This document shows, piece after piece, positions 51,516 to 60,351 of a DNA stretch of 64,000 nucleotides. The notes beneath the pieces were generated by a model. The model ran no database searches. It saw only the letters and a list, made by a program, of their open reading frames with translations, and was not told where the DNA came from. Each line of letters begins with the position of its first letter. Within the stretch, counting starts at the first letter, position 1. Made by a program: the position numbers and the translations under genes. The stretch is taken from NCBI RefSeq assembly GCF_900104475.1, contig NZ_FNJR01000019.1, positions 1 to 64,000 of the forward strand, read 5' to 3'. The stretch comes from Actinopolyspora xinjiangensis. Lineage in GTDB: Bacteria; Actinomycetota; Actinomycetes; Mycobacteriales; Pseudonocardiaceae.

Positions 51516-52898
51516 TCAAACCGAACGCGCCTCCCGGAAGGTACGGACCTGCTCGGCGAAGTCACGCGCGTCCGGGTTCATGGTGTGTTTGGCCGCCTCC
51601 AGCTGCAAGGGTCGCAACCGGTCGGGAACCCTCGCCGACTTGACCAGCGCACCGAGTTCCAGCGCCTGCCTACCCACCTTGATCCCCTGCTGGACGTCGC
51701 CCGACCTCATGTGGTTGGTCGCCTGCATGCCCAACATGAACACGTGGCTGCGCTGCATGTTGTCACCGTACGACTCGTTACTCTTGAGCGTCTCGGAGAC
51801 CGCGAGCGGGGCGTAACGCTCCGGCGTGAACTCCGCGAGGGCGTCGTAAACGGAACCGGTCATGCCGTGCAGATCGTGCCGGTTGAAGAACTTCACCCAG
51901 TCCGGTTCCTCGTTGAGGTCGGCCCTGGCGAACTCGTCCCTGGTCCGCCCCAACATCTTCTCGACCTGGTCGGGGCGGTTGAGCATGCCGTAGGCCCAGC
52001 CCTCGTTCGCGCACATCACGGCGACCGTCAACGCCGAACCGGAGTCCTGCGCGGCGATCTGCCCCAGCTGGAACAGCTTGAGTGCCTCGTTCGGCTGCTG
52101 GTAGTGCAGGTACACCCGCCCCATGCGGTAGAGCACGTTGGCGACCAGGCTGTCGTCGTTGGCCTGCTTCGCGAACTGCAACGCCTTGCCGAAGTGACTG
52201 CGCGCGGGGTCCATCAGCCCCATGTCGAACGACGTCCACCCCGCGAGGCTGTGCATGTCGGCCAACGACACGAACAGCCGCTGCTTGACGTGTTCGGAGC
52301 AGTCGGCGTGCAGCAGCTGTCTCGCCCAGTTCAGCTGGGCCACGACAGCGTCACGGCAAGTCCCCCCGCCGTGCCGGTAGTCCAGATCACGCAGAGCCTT
52401 GGTCGCCGCCTGAATCTGTTGAACGTCGGTCATGCCGATGCGTGACGGCGCCGGAGTCTGGGCGCTGGACAACATCCACTCCCCCTCCTCGGCACCGAAG
52501 ACAGAAGCCCCCATCGCAACCGCCGCGGCATGGGTAAGAAACTTCCGACGCTTCACCGTCTCGTCCTCCTCAGCCGGGGAGCCACTCGGTTCGTGTTCGG
52601 TGGCTCTCACTGCCATCGCCCCGTCGTAGGCGAGGCCCATGTACCCCCTCGGGACGCCGAGACCATCCGCGATCCGGGCCAGCACGTCGTAGGCGATGAC
52701 CTGCCTGCCCTTGAGGATCTCCGAAACCTCGGACTGCGACTGGCCGGTAGCCGCGGCGATCTGACGCTGCGAGACACCGTGCTTGCGCAACAGCTTGTAG
52801 ATGTCGCTGATGTCGCGATTGGCCAGTGCTTGGCGCATCTCCCGCCCCTCCCAGACCTCGGGTGTAACGAGAGAACCGCTCGAACCGATGGTGTTCAT
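51516..52898 (-). CDS. XRE-HTH regulator with TPR-like repeats
   Basis: This 460-residue regulator has a Cro/C1 helix-turn-helix at about 30-90 (ISDIYKLLRKHGVSQRQIAAATGQSQSEVSEIL) and a linker containing the odd string KRRKFLTHAAAVAMGASVFG near residue 115, resembling a twin-arginine signal. The rest (about 155-440) is a series of TPR-type helices. The layout matches actinobacterial regulators such as the NsdA type that govern development or antibiotic production. GAGGGG lies seven bases before the ATG. It is divergent to two small genes and shares a transcript with the APH-fold kinase. Confidence 0.85.
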   Translation of the reverse strand: MNTIGSSGSLVTPEVWEGREMRQALANRDISDIYKLLRKHGVSQRQIAAATGQSQSEVSEILKGRQVIAYDVLARIADGLGVPRGYMGLAYDGAMAVRATEHEPSGSPAEEDETVKRRKFLTHAAAVAMGASVFGAEEGEWMLSSAQTPAPSRIGMTDVQQIQAATKALRDLDYRHGGGTCRDAVVAQLNWARQLLHADCSEHVKQRLFVSLADMHSLAGWTSFDMGLMDPARSHFGKALQFAKQANDDSLVANVLYRMGRVYLHYQQPNEALKLFQLGQIAAQDSGSALTVAVMCANEGWAYGMLNRPDQVEKMLGRTRDEFARADLNEEPDWVKFFNRHDLHGMTGSVYDALAEFTPERYAPLAVSETLKSNESYGDNMQRSHVFMLGMQATNHMRSGDVQQGIKVGRQALELGALVKSARVPDRLRPLQLEAAKHTMNPDARDFAEQVRTFREARSV

Positions 52899-53120
52899 TT
52901 GAAGACCCCTCTAAGCTTCTCGGGCGTCGATCGCAGATTAAGGCTCCGCCCAACAGGCGGTGAAGTCGATATCGTGCGTCGGTGATCGGTGGCGCCGAAG
53001 TCCGTTGACCGCTCATCGCGCGGTACGTCCGGTCGTCGCCCACCACCTAGCCAGTCGGCGGTTGTTCGTTCCAATCTAGTCATCGAGCAGGCAACCGAGC
53101 ACCGAAAGGGCATCCGAGAA

Positions 53121-53396
53121 GTGGATTCCTTCCAGCAGTCCGGCGAACCGGAGTCGGTGGGACCCGTCCCCCGACCGGAAGACCGCCACGACGACTCCGG
53201 GGAGACGGCCGGGGCGAATCGACTGCGGGTGCGGTGCCGGGGAGTGGACCACACCCCCCGGACCCTGGAGGTGCTCCTCGATAGGGACAGGGTGGTTCTC
53301 GCCGGACCGCCCGGTGCAACCGCGGCGCTGCCGACCGACCGCGTCGGTCAACTCAGCTCCGCGCTGCGGTTCGCCGCTGATCAGGCGAGAAAGTGA
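53121..53396 (+). CDS. Small hypothetical protein upstream of a zinc-ribbon-like gene
   Basis: The 91-residue frame starts at GTG 53121 with GAGAA upstream (a longer frame from 52989 also exists). It is hydrophilic, with a basic central strand LRVRCRGVDHTPRTLEVLLDRDRVVLAGPPG that could form a small beta domain. No family match is recalled. It is 12 bases upstream of the next gene, so the two are co-transcribed, and both stand divergent to the XRE regulator, which suggests joint control. Confidence 0.5.
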   Translation: MDSFQQSGEPESVGPVPRPEDRHDDSGETAGANRLRVRCRGVDHTPRTLEVLLDRDRVVLAGPPGATAALPTDRVGQLSSALRFAADQARK

Positions 53397-53408
53397 CGGT
53401 GACGTACG

Positions 53409-53747
53409 GTGGACGCGATCCTGGGACAGGTTCTGCGCAACGCGGTCTGGGAGCGACTCGATGTGCTCTCCGAGCTCGCCAACCGCGCGGATGCGTCGTC
53501 CCTGCTGTCCGTAGCGCGCTCCGAGATCCCGCGGCTCACGGCGGGGTGGCGGACGCTGCTGACCGCACACGAACCGGACGAACGGGGCAACTGCCCGGAG
53601 TGCTCGACCCGACTGCGCCAGCGCAAGGCACCCTGCGCGGTATGGCGCTCGGCCTACGAGCACCTGGTGGCCGGTGGCCTCGCACCCCGTCCCGCACGGC
53701 ACCTGCGCCCGGCGCAGGCCCTGCGCCGCGCGGCGCCGGTGCCGTAG
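53409..53747 (+). CDS. Small protein with CxxC..C zinc-ribbon-like motif
   Basis: This 112-residue protein starts at GTG 53409. The C-terminal half has CPECSTRLRQRKAPCAVW: two Cys spaced as CxxC and a later Cys followed by Val-Trp, as in compact zinc-binding domains. The N-terminal half is helical (RNAVWERLDVLSELANRAD). Similar short proteins are found beside regulators in Pseudonocardiales, as far as I recall, but no function is known. It pairs with the small gene just upstream and is followed by a strong hairpin. Confidence 0.6.
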   Translation: MDAILGQVLRNAVWERLDVLSELANRADASSLLSVARSEIPRLTAGWRTLLTAHEPDERGNCPECSTRLRQRKAPCAVWRSAYEHLVAGGLAPRPARHLRPAQALRRAAPVP

Positions 53748-53815
53748 GACTCGGCGGGCTCGGTCACCGGACACCACCTCCCCCGAACTGGTTTCGGACC
53801 GAGTCCCCGCCGACT

Positions 53816-53869
53816 GACCGGTGATCGGCATGACGTGCCCCCCGACCACGGCTATGCCGATCACCGGTC
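53816..53869. terminator. Long hairpin after the zinc-ribbon-like gene
   Basis: GACCGGTGATCGGCAT (53816-53831) is exactly complementary to ATGCCGATCACCGGTC (53854-53869), with a 22-base loop. It begins 69 bases after the preceding stop codon and is a likely terminator. Confidence 0.65.
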
Positions 53870-54237
53870 TCCCCCGTCCCCCGACAGGTGCGACGGCGGG
53901 AGTGGGACCACACCGTGGTGACAACTCCCGTGCGCCCAACAACTCCACAATGCCTTACAACAGCACAATATGAAGGTACGAACACCTTTTCGGGCCAACG
54001 ATTTCACCGAAAAGATCGTGCTCTCCGAGACTTCCGCGGGCCGGTACCGGCGTACTCCCCTCCCCCGAACCGGTGCCGGCTCGCGGATTCCAGCAACTCC
54101 GTCGTTGAGGAACTCCGCTGCTCAACCATCAACGACGACGGAGTCGAACCGGGATTCCGGCACTCGTTTCCCCCCTGGCGAGTACTGGAATCCCGGTTTT
54201 TTCGAATATGGACGGTGTCAGCGCCGTACGTGGTCGG

Positions 54238-54303
54238 TTACCGGCACGTGAGGCGGCGCCTCGCGGCGTTGGGCCTGGTGGTGAGTAGCGACCTGTGCGG
54301 CGA
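54238..54303 (+). repeat. Dispersed intergenic repeat R2, copy 2
   Basis: This copy matches 17754-17818 closely, beginning CCGGCACGTGAGGCGGC and ending GCGACCTGTGCGGCGAG. Both are intergenic and lie near an R1 copy. Confidence 0.65.
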
Positions 54304-54408
54304 GCGGCCCGGCCTTGCAATGCATCCGACTCACGCACCGGGGACAGCCACGCTGTTCGGGGTATGACGGCTGGCGCGACTCCGTGACTCGGCCGTTATA
54401 GCCGCTCA

Positions 54409-54510
54409 ATCGGCGAAGCCTCTCGCGGGCTCTCGCTACGGCCAGGCTCGACATCGGGTAGTCAACACGACGTCGGGCCTTCTTCGCGAGAGACCCCGCG
54501 ACGATGCCGA
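54409..54510 (+). repeat. Dispersed intergenic repeat R1, copy 3
   Basis: The plus strand reads ATCGGCGAAGCCTCTCGCGG, GACATCGGGTAGTCAACACG and ACGTCGGGCCTTCTTCGCGA. The same block order is found at 47708-47822 and, inverted, at 42935-43050, which identifies a family rather than chance similarity. Confidence 0.7.
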
Positions 54511-54644
54511 CCGCGGACACGGTGGGAGTTCAACCCGCTGGAGCGGTTGGAGTTCGGCACCGGCGAAACACGCACTGCTCAGCCGCATGGCCCTGTTTCG
54601 GCGAATGGTCCGACAATCTCACGCTCAGCGTCACAAGGGGCGGA

Positions 54645-57600
54645 TCACTTGCGGCGCAGTCGGGCCTTCTCCCGCAGCGATTCGTCCAACCGGGTTCCCG
54701 ACATGCGCGTCCCCCGAACAGGGAGCCGGGCGTACTGCGGCGGAACCATCATCAGTGGTTGCCTCGGCCCCAGCAGCGGCGAGAAGGCGGGAACGAACCC
54801 CTGGTCGATCAACGACACCGCGAAGTCCACCGCCACGTAGCCCCGGCTGTCCAGCACCCCGGTCCCCTGCCAGGGAAGCAGTCCTGAACCTCCCAGGTAG
54901 GTGAATCCGCAGCGCCCCTTGGTCACCGCGCTCACGGTGAGCCGAACCCTGGGGTCGAACAGCTTCTCGTAACCGAGTTCCTCGTCCACCCGCATGGTGG
55001 ACAGATAACGGACGGCGTTGTGCCAGGCGCGGCGGAGCACCGCGACGCGCGCCTGCCGCAGCCGCGACGCGAGGCGGGCGTCGTCGAGGTTGTACACGTC
55101 CGCGTAAACCCGCCTGGCCCAACCGAGCCGGTCCGTGCCCGACGGAGTCGGCACCGGCACGGAGTAGACCATGGACATGACCATCTCGCGGAACAGGTAC
55201 AGCGAACGCGCGGTGATCTCGGAGTCCGGCCCGAGCTGCGCGTCCGCCCGGTCCCGCACCCGGTCCAGCGTCCGCAGCGGCTGGTCGGTGATGTCGAGCC
55301 CGCGCAGCGCCTGTTCGAGTGAACGCCGGAAGCGCTCGTACATCGCGGGGCGGAGGTCGGTCACCTCCCGCCCGAACCGCTCGGTGGCCAGCGAGTCGAT
55401 CTCACGGATGGACACGCAGCCGTCGAGGCCGACCATCGAGGCGTACTCGTGCAGCTTGCGGGTGTAGGCGGCGGTCACCGAAGCCGGGCGGGGGCGGAAG
55501 TGCCTGCCGTCGGTGAGGATGTTGAACCGCAGCCCGGGCGGGTGGACGCCGCGTGCCGCGCGCTGCAGCTCGCGGAGCCGGATCAGCCCGCCGAGCTCGG
55601 CGAGGTCCGGCAGCGGCCCGCACGCCTTCAGCCGGTTCAGGGACTGCTTGACCGGGAACCCGAGCAGCATCACCTCCACGGGTTCGCCCCGCGTCACGAA
55701 GTGATCGGCGTCGCGGTGCATGTCCGCGACCAGGTAGTTGGACCGCGAGCCCTTGAGGAACTGCTTCCTGGTGAACACGTGGTGCAGCGCGCCGACGGTG
55801 CGACGCGCGCGTTCCGCCGGATCGGCGACCGGCTCGTCGGCGGCGAACTTCGCCACCGCCCCCCGTGCGGTTCGCTCGGCCGCTCGGTCGGCGTCGTCGA
55901 GCACGGCCTCCACCATGGACATGGTTTCCGCACTGGTCAGCCGTACCGCCCAGCGCCAGGAGCTGCGGTTCTCCCGCAACGAGGCGATCTGGAGTTCTTC
56001 CAGGGAGTGCGTGTTGGACAGCACCGGTTGCGCCCGGGCGGAACGCCGCCAGGGCGAGGTCTCGAAGCTGGAGATCACGGGAGCTCCGTCCTCCGACGAC
56101 GAGCGGGAGCCCACAGCGGTGTCGCGGTTGCCGTTCCGCTGCCGGGGGAGATCACCGTGCGTGGACACCGCCACGGTCAACACCCCGGCGAGCTCGCCGC
56201 TCCTCCGACCGGTGGAGGCGGTGTCGAAGACCGCCACGACGTCGGCGTCACCGAGTTCGCGCAACCTGCACACCGTCCACTCCACGGCCGTGCCCGCACC
56301 GTTGCCCGGAACCCGGATCAACTCGGCCTCGGGCATCCCGGCGCGGTCCAGCAGCGCCCGCGCGTGCTCGTAGTCGCGCTCGGACCCGAGTACGCAGAAG
56401 ACCACCCTCCCGCCCGCGTCCCGGACGTCCCAGACGAACCTGGGCAGTCCCGAACCGGTCGTGGCGGTGGTCCGGATGTCCAGTTCGGCCAGTTCCGCGG
56501 TCGGTGGATCCCACACGGTTTCCGGAGGCCGGTGGGGTTCCCGTCCCCGATCAGTCCGGTCGGAGGTAGTGGCGTGCTCCTCCTGGCCGCCGCTGTCCAC
56601 GCGGCGGCGGTGCGGTTGTTCGTCGAGCCCCGCCGGACGGGTGACCGCGTCGAACCCCGGTCGAGTCCGGGAGTGCTCGGGCCCGGACTGCTCCGGGGTG
56701 GAGACGCGTTCCGGCAGCAGGCCGCACGAGGCCACGTCTATGACCACGGCGGGCTGACCGAGATCGCGGTCCCACCTGCGCAGCCGGGTGCGTTCCTGCA
56801 CGGTGCGCAGCACCCTCCGGAGCAGCTCGTCCTGTTCGGCCGGAACGGTGTGGACGAAACCGCGCAGCGGGTGGTCGCCGGACAGCACGTCGGCGCTGCC
56901 GGTCTCCAGATCGCGCAGTTCGGCGGCCATAACCCGCCGCATGGCGGCGCGGAACTCGCCGCGCCGGGTCCGCTCGTGCTCGGCGAACTCCTCGCGCTCG
57001 AACGTCTCGGACAATCTCCAAAGCGTGTGGACCAGTTCGCGCACCCCCTCGTGGACCTCACCGGCGGTGACCCGTTCCACCTCGCGCACCGCCGTCCCGG
57101 GGGTCACGACGAACCGTCCGGTGGCCTGTGTCTCGGGGGAGAGCTCCACGGCGAGAGTGTCCGCGCTCGGGCACAGCAGCATCCCCCTCGGGCTCTCCAG
57201 CGCGAGCCGGAACGCCCGCAGCGGCGGCCGGACGAAGTGTTCGAGGAAATAGCGTGCGGCGTTCTCGCGACGCTCGAAGCGGTTGGTGATCACCTCACGC
57301 AGCAGCGTGTGCCCCAGCGCGGGGTCGGTCCGCAGCAGGGCGGGCAGCCGCACGGCGATGGTTCCACCTGGGAAGGCCGGATGGGCGGGGACCGGCTCGC
57401 CCAGCCGCCCCGCCACGCCGTCGAGGAAGCGGGGTTCGGCGGTGGCGCAGTGCATCCGGGCCGCCGGATCGTCGGCCAACATCCCGGCGAACCCGAGCCA
57501 TTCGGCACCGGCGTCCTCCGGCGCTGGACCGCCGTGCTCCGGATCGGCGCGCTGCGGGTCCAGGATCTCGGTGAGCAGGGCCAGCCAGGCCGGGTCGCGG

Positions 57601-57845
57601 CGCCTGCGGGTGAGCCGCAGCCGGATCAGGACCCGGTAGAGCTGTCGCCAGGTCGGGGGGCTTCCCAGCGAAACCCCGGTGCCCGCGCGTCGTCCGACCA
57701 GCTTGCTCATGCCGTCCTGCCGGACGACGCGTACTCCGTACTCGCCACCCGCGAGTACGGAGTTGGCCAGCGCCACGTCCAGCGGCCACGTCCCGAACGG
57801 CGGGGTCGTGTTCTCCTCGGGGTCAAGCCGGGGCCGACCGTCCAA
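54645..57845 (-). CDS. Large fusion protein with C-terminal DIT1_PvcA isocyanide-synthase-like domain
   Basis: The favoured start is TTG 57843-57845, seven bases after AAGGAG; longer frames have no site. The 1066-residue protein has three parts. Residues 1 to about 365 are of unknown family (helical, with ENAARYFLEHFVRPPLRAFR). Residues about 365-560 resemble a degenerate HAD-like region (VVIDVASCGLL, RVVFCVLGSERDYEHA, VVAVFDTAS). Residues about 680-1066 are DIT1/PvcA-like, with LLGFPVKQSLNRLKACGPL near 728 followed by LPDLAEL, and LRFNILTDGRHFRP then SVTAAYTRKLHEY. PvcA and IsnA enzymes turn the amino group of Tyr or Trp into an isonitrile. Whether this long form does so is unknown. It is a single-gene unit, with no adjacent oxygenase. 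Confidence 0.72.
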   Translation of the reverse strand: MDGRPRLDPEENTTPPFGTWPLDVALANSVLAGGEYGVRVVRQDGMSKLVGRRAGTGVSLGSPPTWRQLYRVLIRLRLTRRRRDPAWLALLTEILDPQRADPEHGGPAPEDAGAEWLGFAGMLADDPAARMHCATAEPRFLDGVAGRLGEPVPAHPAFPGGTIAVRLPALLRTDPALGHTLLREVITNRFERRENAARYFLEHFVRPPLRAFRLALESPRGMLLCPSADTLAVELSPETQATGRFVVTPGTAVREVERVTAGEVHEGVRELVHTLWRLSETFEREEFAEHERTRRGEFRAAMRRVMAAELRDLETGSADVLSGDHPLRGFVHTVPAEQDELLRRVLRTVQERTRLRRWDRDLGQPAVVIDVASCGLLPERVSTPEQSGPEHSRTRPGFDAVTRPAGLDEQPHRRRVDSGGQEEHATTSDRTDRGREPHRPPETVWDPPTAELAELDIRTTATTGSGLPRFVWDVRDAGGRVVFCVLGSERDYEHARALLDRAGMPEAELIRVPGNGAGTAVEWTVCRLRELGDADVVAVFDTASTGRRSGELAGVLTVAVSTHGDLPRQRNGNRDTAVGSRSSSEDGAPVISSFETSPWRRSARAQPVLSNTHSLEELQIASLRENRSSWRWAVRLTSAETMSMVEAVLDDADRAAERTARGAVAKFAADEPVADPAERARRTVGALHHVFTRKQFLKGSRSNYLVADMHRDADHFVTRGEPVEVMLLGFPVKQSLNRLKACGPLPDLAELGGLIRLRELQRAARGVHPPGLRFNILTDGRHFRPRPASVTAAYTRKLHEYASMVGLDGCVSIREIDSLATERFGREVTDLRPAMYERFRRSLEQALRGLDITDQPLRTLDRVRDRADAQLGPDSEITARSLYLFREMVMSMVYSVPVPTPSGTDRLGWARRVYADVYNLDDARLASRLRQARVAVLRRAWHNAVRYLSTMRVDEELGYEKLFDPRVRLTVSAVTKGRCGFTYLGGSGLLPWQGTGVLDSRGYVAVDFAVSLIDQGFVPAFSPLLGPRQPLMMVPPQYARLPVRGTRMSGTRLDESLREKARLRRK

Positions 57846-58364
57846 CGGGTATCTCCTTGCTCTTCCTCCGGCCGCGGGCGGAGACGCCGGGCTCCGCGAT
57901 CGGGCCGCCCGGTTCGGGACGACCTGTGCGGAAGGGTGCCGGGGTCGCGGACAGCGATGCGTACGGTCAGACAACACCATGTGCCACCCCGGAACCGCGA
58001 GAGTCAACCAACGAGTAATCGTGCGGGGGACTCCCGAACCGCTCGGGCGCAACGGATCACGCTACTGAGTGATCTTTTTCGCCGCCAATGTGACGGGGTG
58101 CATAATCGCGGAACGCGATCCGGATCGTGCGTGGGGCCCCGCCGGCGCCGGAAGGGTTCGTCGGAGCGATGACGGCGGCGGCCGGACGGACGAAAGATCG
58201 CTGCTCACCCTATCGACTGACACTCTGAAGGACCGCTCAGGAAGCATGATCGCTGCAAGAGCGCGAGACTAGGCAAGCCGTGCCGCTTGCCAGGCTGGCC
58301 CCGGCGGCGCGCCTCGGACTCGGTCCGGGAAAACCTGGAGCTCGGATACGATCAAGGAGTCACC
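57846..58364. other. Divergent control region before the fusion protein and TetR
   Basis: The 519 bases contain no gene. The minus side carries the AAGGAG ribosome site of the fusion protein at 57853-57858. The plus side carries the TetR operator at 58272-58291. Between them is GC-rich sequence with an AT-richer patch near 58070-58110. Confidence 0.5.
58272..58291. promoter_or_regulatory. Inverted repeat GGCAAGC-N6-GCTTGCC, probable TetR operator
   Basis: GGCAAGC (58272-58278) and GCTTGCC (58285-58291) form perfect 7-bp arms around CGTGCC, 74 bases upstream of the TetR start, in the region divergent to the fusion gene. Arm length and spacing suit a TetR dimer; autoregulation and perhaps control of the fusion gene are inferred. 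Confidence 0.55.
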
Positions 58365-59012
58365 TTGCCCACCGAAGTAGCCCCGTTGCGCCGCAAGCCC
58401 GTTCAACAACGCAGTGCCCAGCGCGTCGAACGAATGCTGGAGTCCTGCGCGCAGCTCATCGACGAAGTGGGCTACGACGGGCTGACCACGACGCTGATAG
58501 CCGAACGAGCCGGTGTCGCGGTCGGCTCGCTGTACCAGTTCTTTCCGGACAAGCGCGCGGTCGTGCAGGAGCTGACGCTGCGCAACCTGGACCGCTTCGT
58601 GCAGACGGTCTCCGAGCGGCTCGACCGGACCGAACTCGCCCACTGGTGGGACGCCGTGGACACGGTCTTCGACGTCTACCTGGGGATGCACCGGGAGATC
58701 CCCGCGTTCAGCAAGCTGCACTTCGGCGACGTGGTGGACCTGCGGTTGCTGCACGAGACCAAGGACAACAACGCGGTGATCGCGGAGAAGCTCACCAACC
58801 TCATCTCGGAGCGGTTCGGCATGACCGCCGGGGAACTGGAGCTCCCGCTGTCGGTGGCGGTGGAGGCCGCCGACGCGGTGCTGCACCTGGCGTTCCGGCG
58901 CGCGCCCGAGGGAGATCCGACGCTGGTCAACGAGGCCAGGGAACTGGTCCGGGGTTACCTGTCCAGCAGGATCTCGGAGGATCAGCCGAAGGACTTGCCC
59001 GCACCCCGGTAA
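58365..59012 (+). CDS. TetR-family transcriptional regulator
   Basis: The start is TTG 58365, five bases after AAGGAG. The 215-residue protein has the TetR helix-turn-helix near 20-65 (RMLESCAQLIDEVGYDGLTTT, AERAGVAVGSLYQFFPDKRAVV), and a helical ligand domain with HREIPAFSKLHFGDVV. No ligand can be deduced. It converges with, and overlaps by 31 bases, the PLP enzyme gene on the minus strand. The divergent neighbour is the isocyanide-synthase-like fusion, a plausible target. Confidence 0.9.
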   Translation: MPTEVAPLRRKPVQQRSAQRVERMLESCAQLIDEVGYDGLTTTLIAERAGVAVGSLYQFFPDKRAVVQELTLRNLDRFVQTVSERLDRTELAHWWDAVDTVFDVYLGMHREIPAFSKLHFGDVVDLRLLHETKDNNAVIAEKLTNLISERFGMTAGELELPLSVAVEAADAVLHLAFRRAPEGDPTLVNEARELVRGYLSSRISEDQPKDLPAPR

Positions 59013-60265
59013 GTGGCGACGGCACCGGTCCTGTGGTCCCGCCCCGTTTCCCCGGATTCGAGCAGGTGGTACTCGTGGAGCCGCTCGGCCAGCTCCCCCG
59101 CCTTGGCGTGCCGGAACCAAACCCGATCACCCGGCCGGAGCCCCCGTGCTCCCGGCCCCACGACCGGGGTCTGCACCTCCCCGGCGCCCTCGGTTCCGGT
59201 CAGCCGCAGCCCACTCGGCAGGTGAGGGGTCGGAAGGCGGTCCGCGCCGACGGCCCCGGAAGCCGTGTATCCGCCGGAGAAGAGAGTGGCGGTACGACGT
59301 CCGGGACGACGTACCACCGGCAGCGCGAACAGCACCGCGGGCAGCGGGCGGAACGCCTCGTAGGTGTCGAACAGGCCCGGTCCTATCAGTCCGGAACCCG
59401 CCGCCACCTCGGTGACGGCTCGTTCGGTGCTCGTCGTCTCCAGGCTCCCGGTGCCGCCACCGTTGACGAACTCCAGCGGGCAGAGCTCACCGACGGTCTC
59501 GGCCACAGCCGCACGACGACGGGCGAGTTCCGCGGCCGAACGCCGCCGCACCCAGCGCACGGCAGCCGCGCGTAGCGGCTGCCCGGGTGGGGCGTCGCCG
59601 ACTCCCGCGATCTGCCCCTCGTAGAGCATCAGGCCGACGAGCCGGAATCCCTCACGTCGCAGGATCTCCCGGGCCAGCTCGCGCGCCTGCCGCGCCGACC
59701 GCACCGGCGAGCGCAGCGGCCCGACGTGCGACCGCTCGACGAGCTCGGCTCCGAGGCGGGGGACGCGTTCGGCCACCGATCCCTCCAGCGGGCGCCAGGC
59801 GGCGTCGACCTCCAGGCAGATCCGCAGCCGACCGCTCCTGCCCGGGGCGGAGGCGGCGCGCTCGACGAGGTCCAGCTGGGTCGGGGAGTCCACGGTGAGC
59901 GTGATCGCGGCGGCTGCCGCCGGGTCCGCGGCCAGTTCGGCGAGGGCGGCGCGGTCGGCGGTGGGATAGGCGACCAGGAGGTCGTCGGAGACTCCCAGCC
60001 GGTACAGCCAGAGCGCCTCGGGCAGGCTGTAGCACATCAGCCCGGCGAATCCCGGCGAGCGCAGCGCGCGGCGAATCAGCTCGGGGCAGCGCAGCGACTT
60101 CGTGGCGAGCCGGATCGGCTTTCCGGCGGCCCGTCCGGCCAGCTCGGCGGCGTTTCGGTCGAACGCGGCCAGGTCCACCACTCCGAAGGGTGGGTCCAGC
60201 TCGGCGGTCACGGCGTCCAGACGTGCCGCGGAGCGGGCGATGGTTGGTGCTGCCGACGAGGTCAC
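58982..60265 (-). CDS. PLP fold-III enzyme, amino acid deaminase/aldolase-like
   Basis: This 427-residue protein has the alanine-racemase-type TIM barrel. The PLP-binding Lys56 lies in RLATKSLRCPELI. Later blocks are CYSLPEALWLYRLG, GLMLYEGQIAGVGD, the phosphate-binding GGGTGSLETTS near 275, and a C-terminal RPGDRVWFRHAKAGELAERLHEYHLL typical of the D-threonine aldolase/D-serine dehydratase relatives. It probably cleaves or deaminates a D-amino acid. The start chosen is GTG 60263-60265. The gene is divergent to an FAD-linked sugar oxidase across 86 bases and its 3' end overlaps the TetR gene. Confidence 0.87.
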   Translation of the reverse strand: MTSSAAPTIARSAARLDAVTAELDPPFGVVDLAAFDRNAAELAGRAAGKPIRLATKSLRCPELIRRALRSPGFAGLMCYSLPEALWLYRLGVSDDLLVAYPTADRAALAELAADPAAAAAITLTVDSPTQLDLVERAASAPGRSGRLRICLEVDAAWRPLEGSVAERVPRLGAELVERSHVGPLRSPVRSARQARELAREILRREGFRLVGLMLYEGQIAGVGDAPPGQPLRAAAVRWVRRRSAAELARRRAAVAETVGELCPLEFVNGGGTGSLETTSTERAVTEVAAGSGLIGPGLFDTYEAFRPLPAVLFALPVVRRPGRRTATLFSGGYTASGAVGADRLPTPHLPSGLRLTGTEGAGEVQTPVVGPGARGLRPGDRVWFRHAKAGELAERLHEYHLLESGETGRDHRTGAVATYRGAGKSFG

Positions 60266-60351
60266 GCATTCAAGGTAAGCCCGCACCCCTTGTTACGCGA
60301 GAGATATTCACATAATTTTCCGTCAATCGGCAGCGGAAGGACGATGCGGTC

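Larger units (their letters stand above)
53748..54644. other. Gene-free stretch with repeats and hairpins
   Basis: Nine hundred bases hold no gene. They contain a 16-bp hairpin (53816-53869), an imperfect hairpin around 54098-54142, and copies of repeats R2 (54238-54303) and R1 (54409-54510). The segment near 53960-54010 is AT-rich. Confidence 0.6.
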
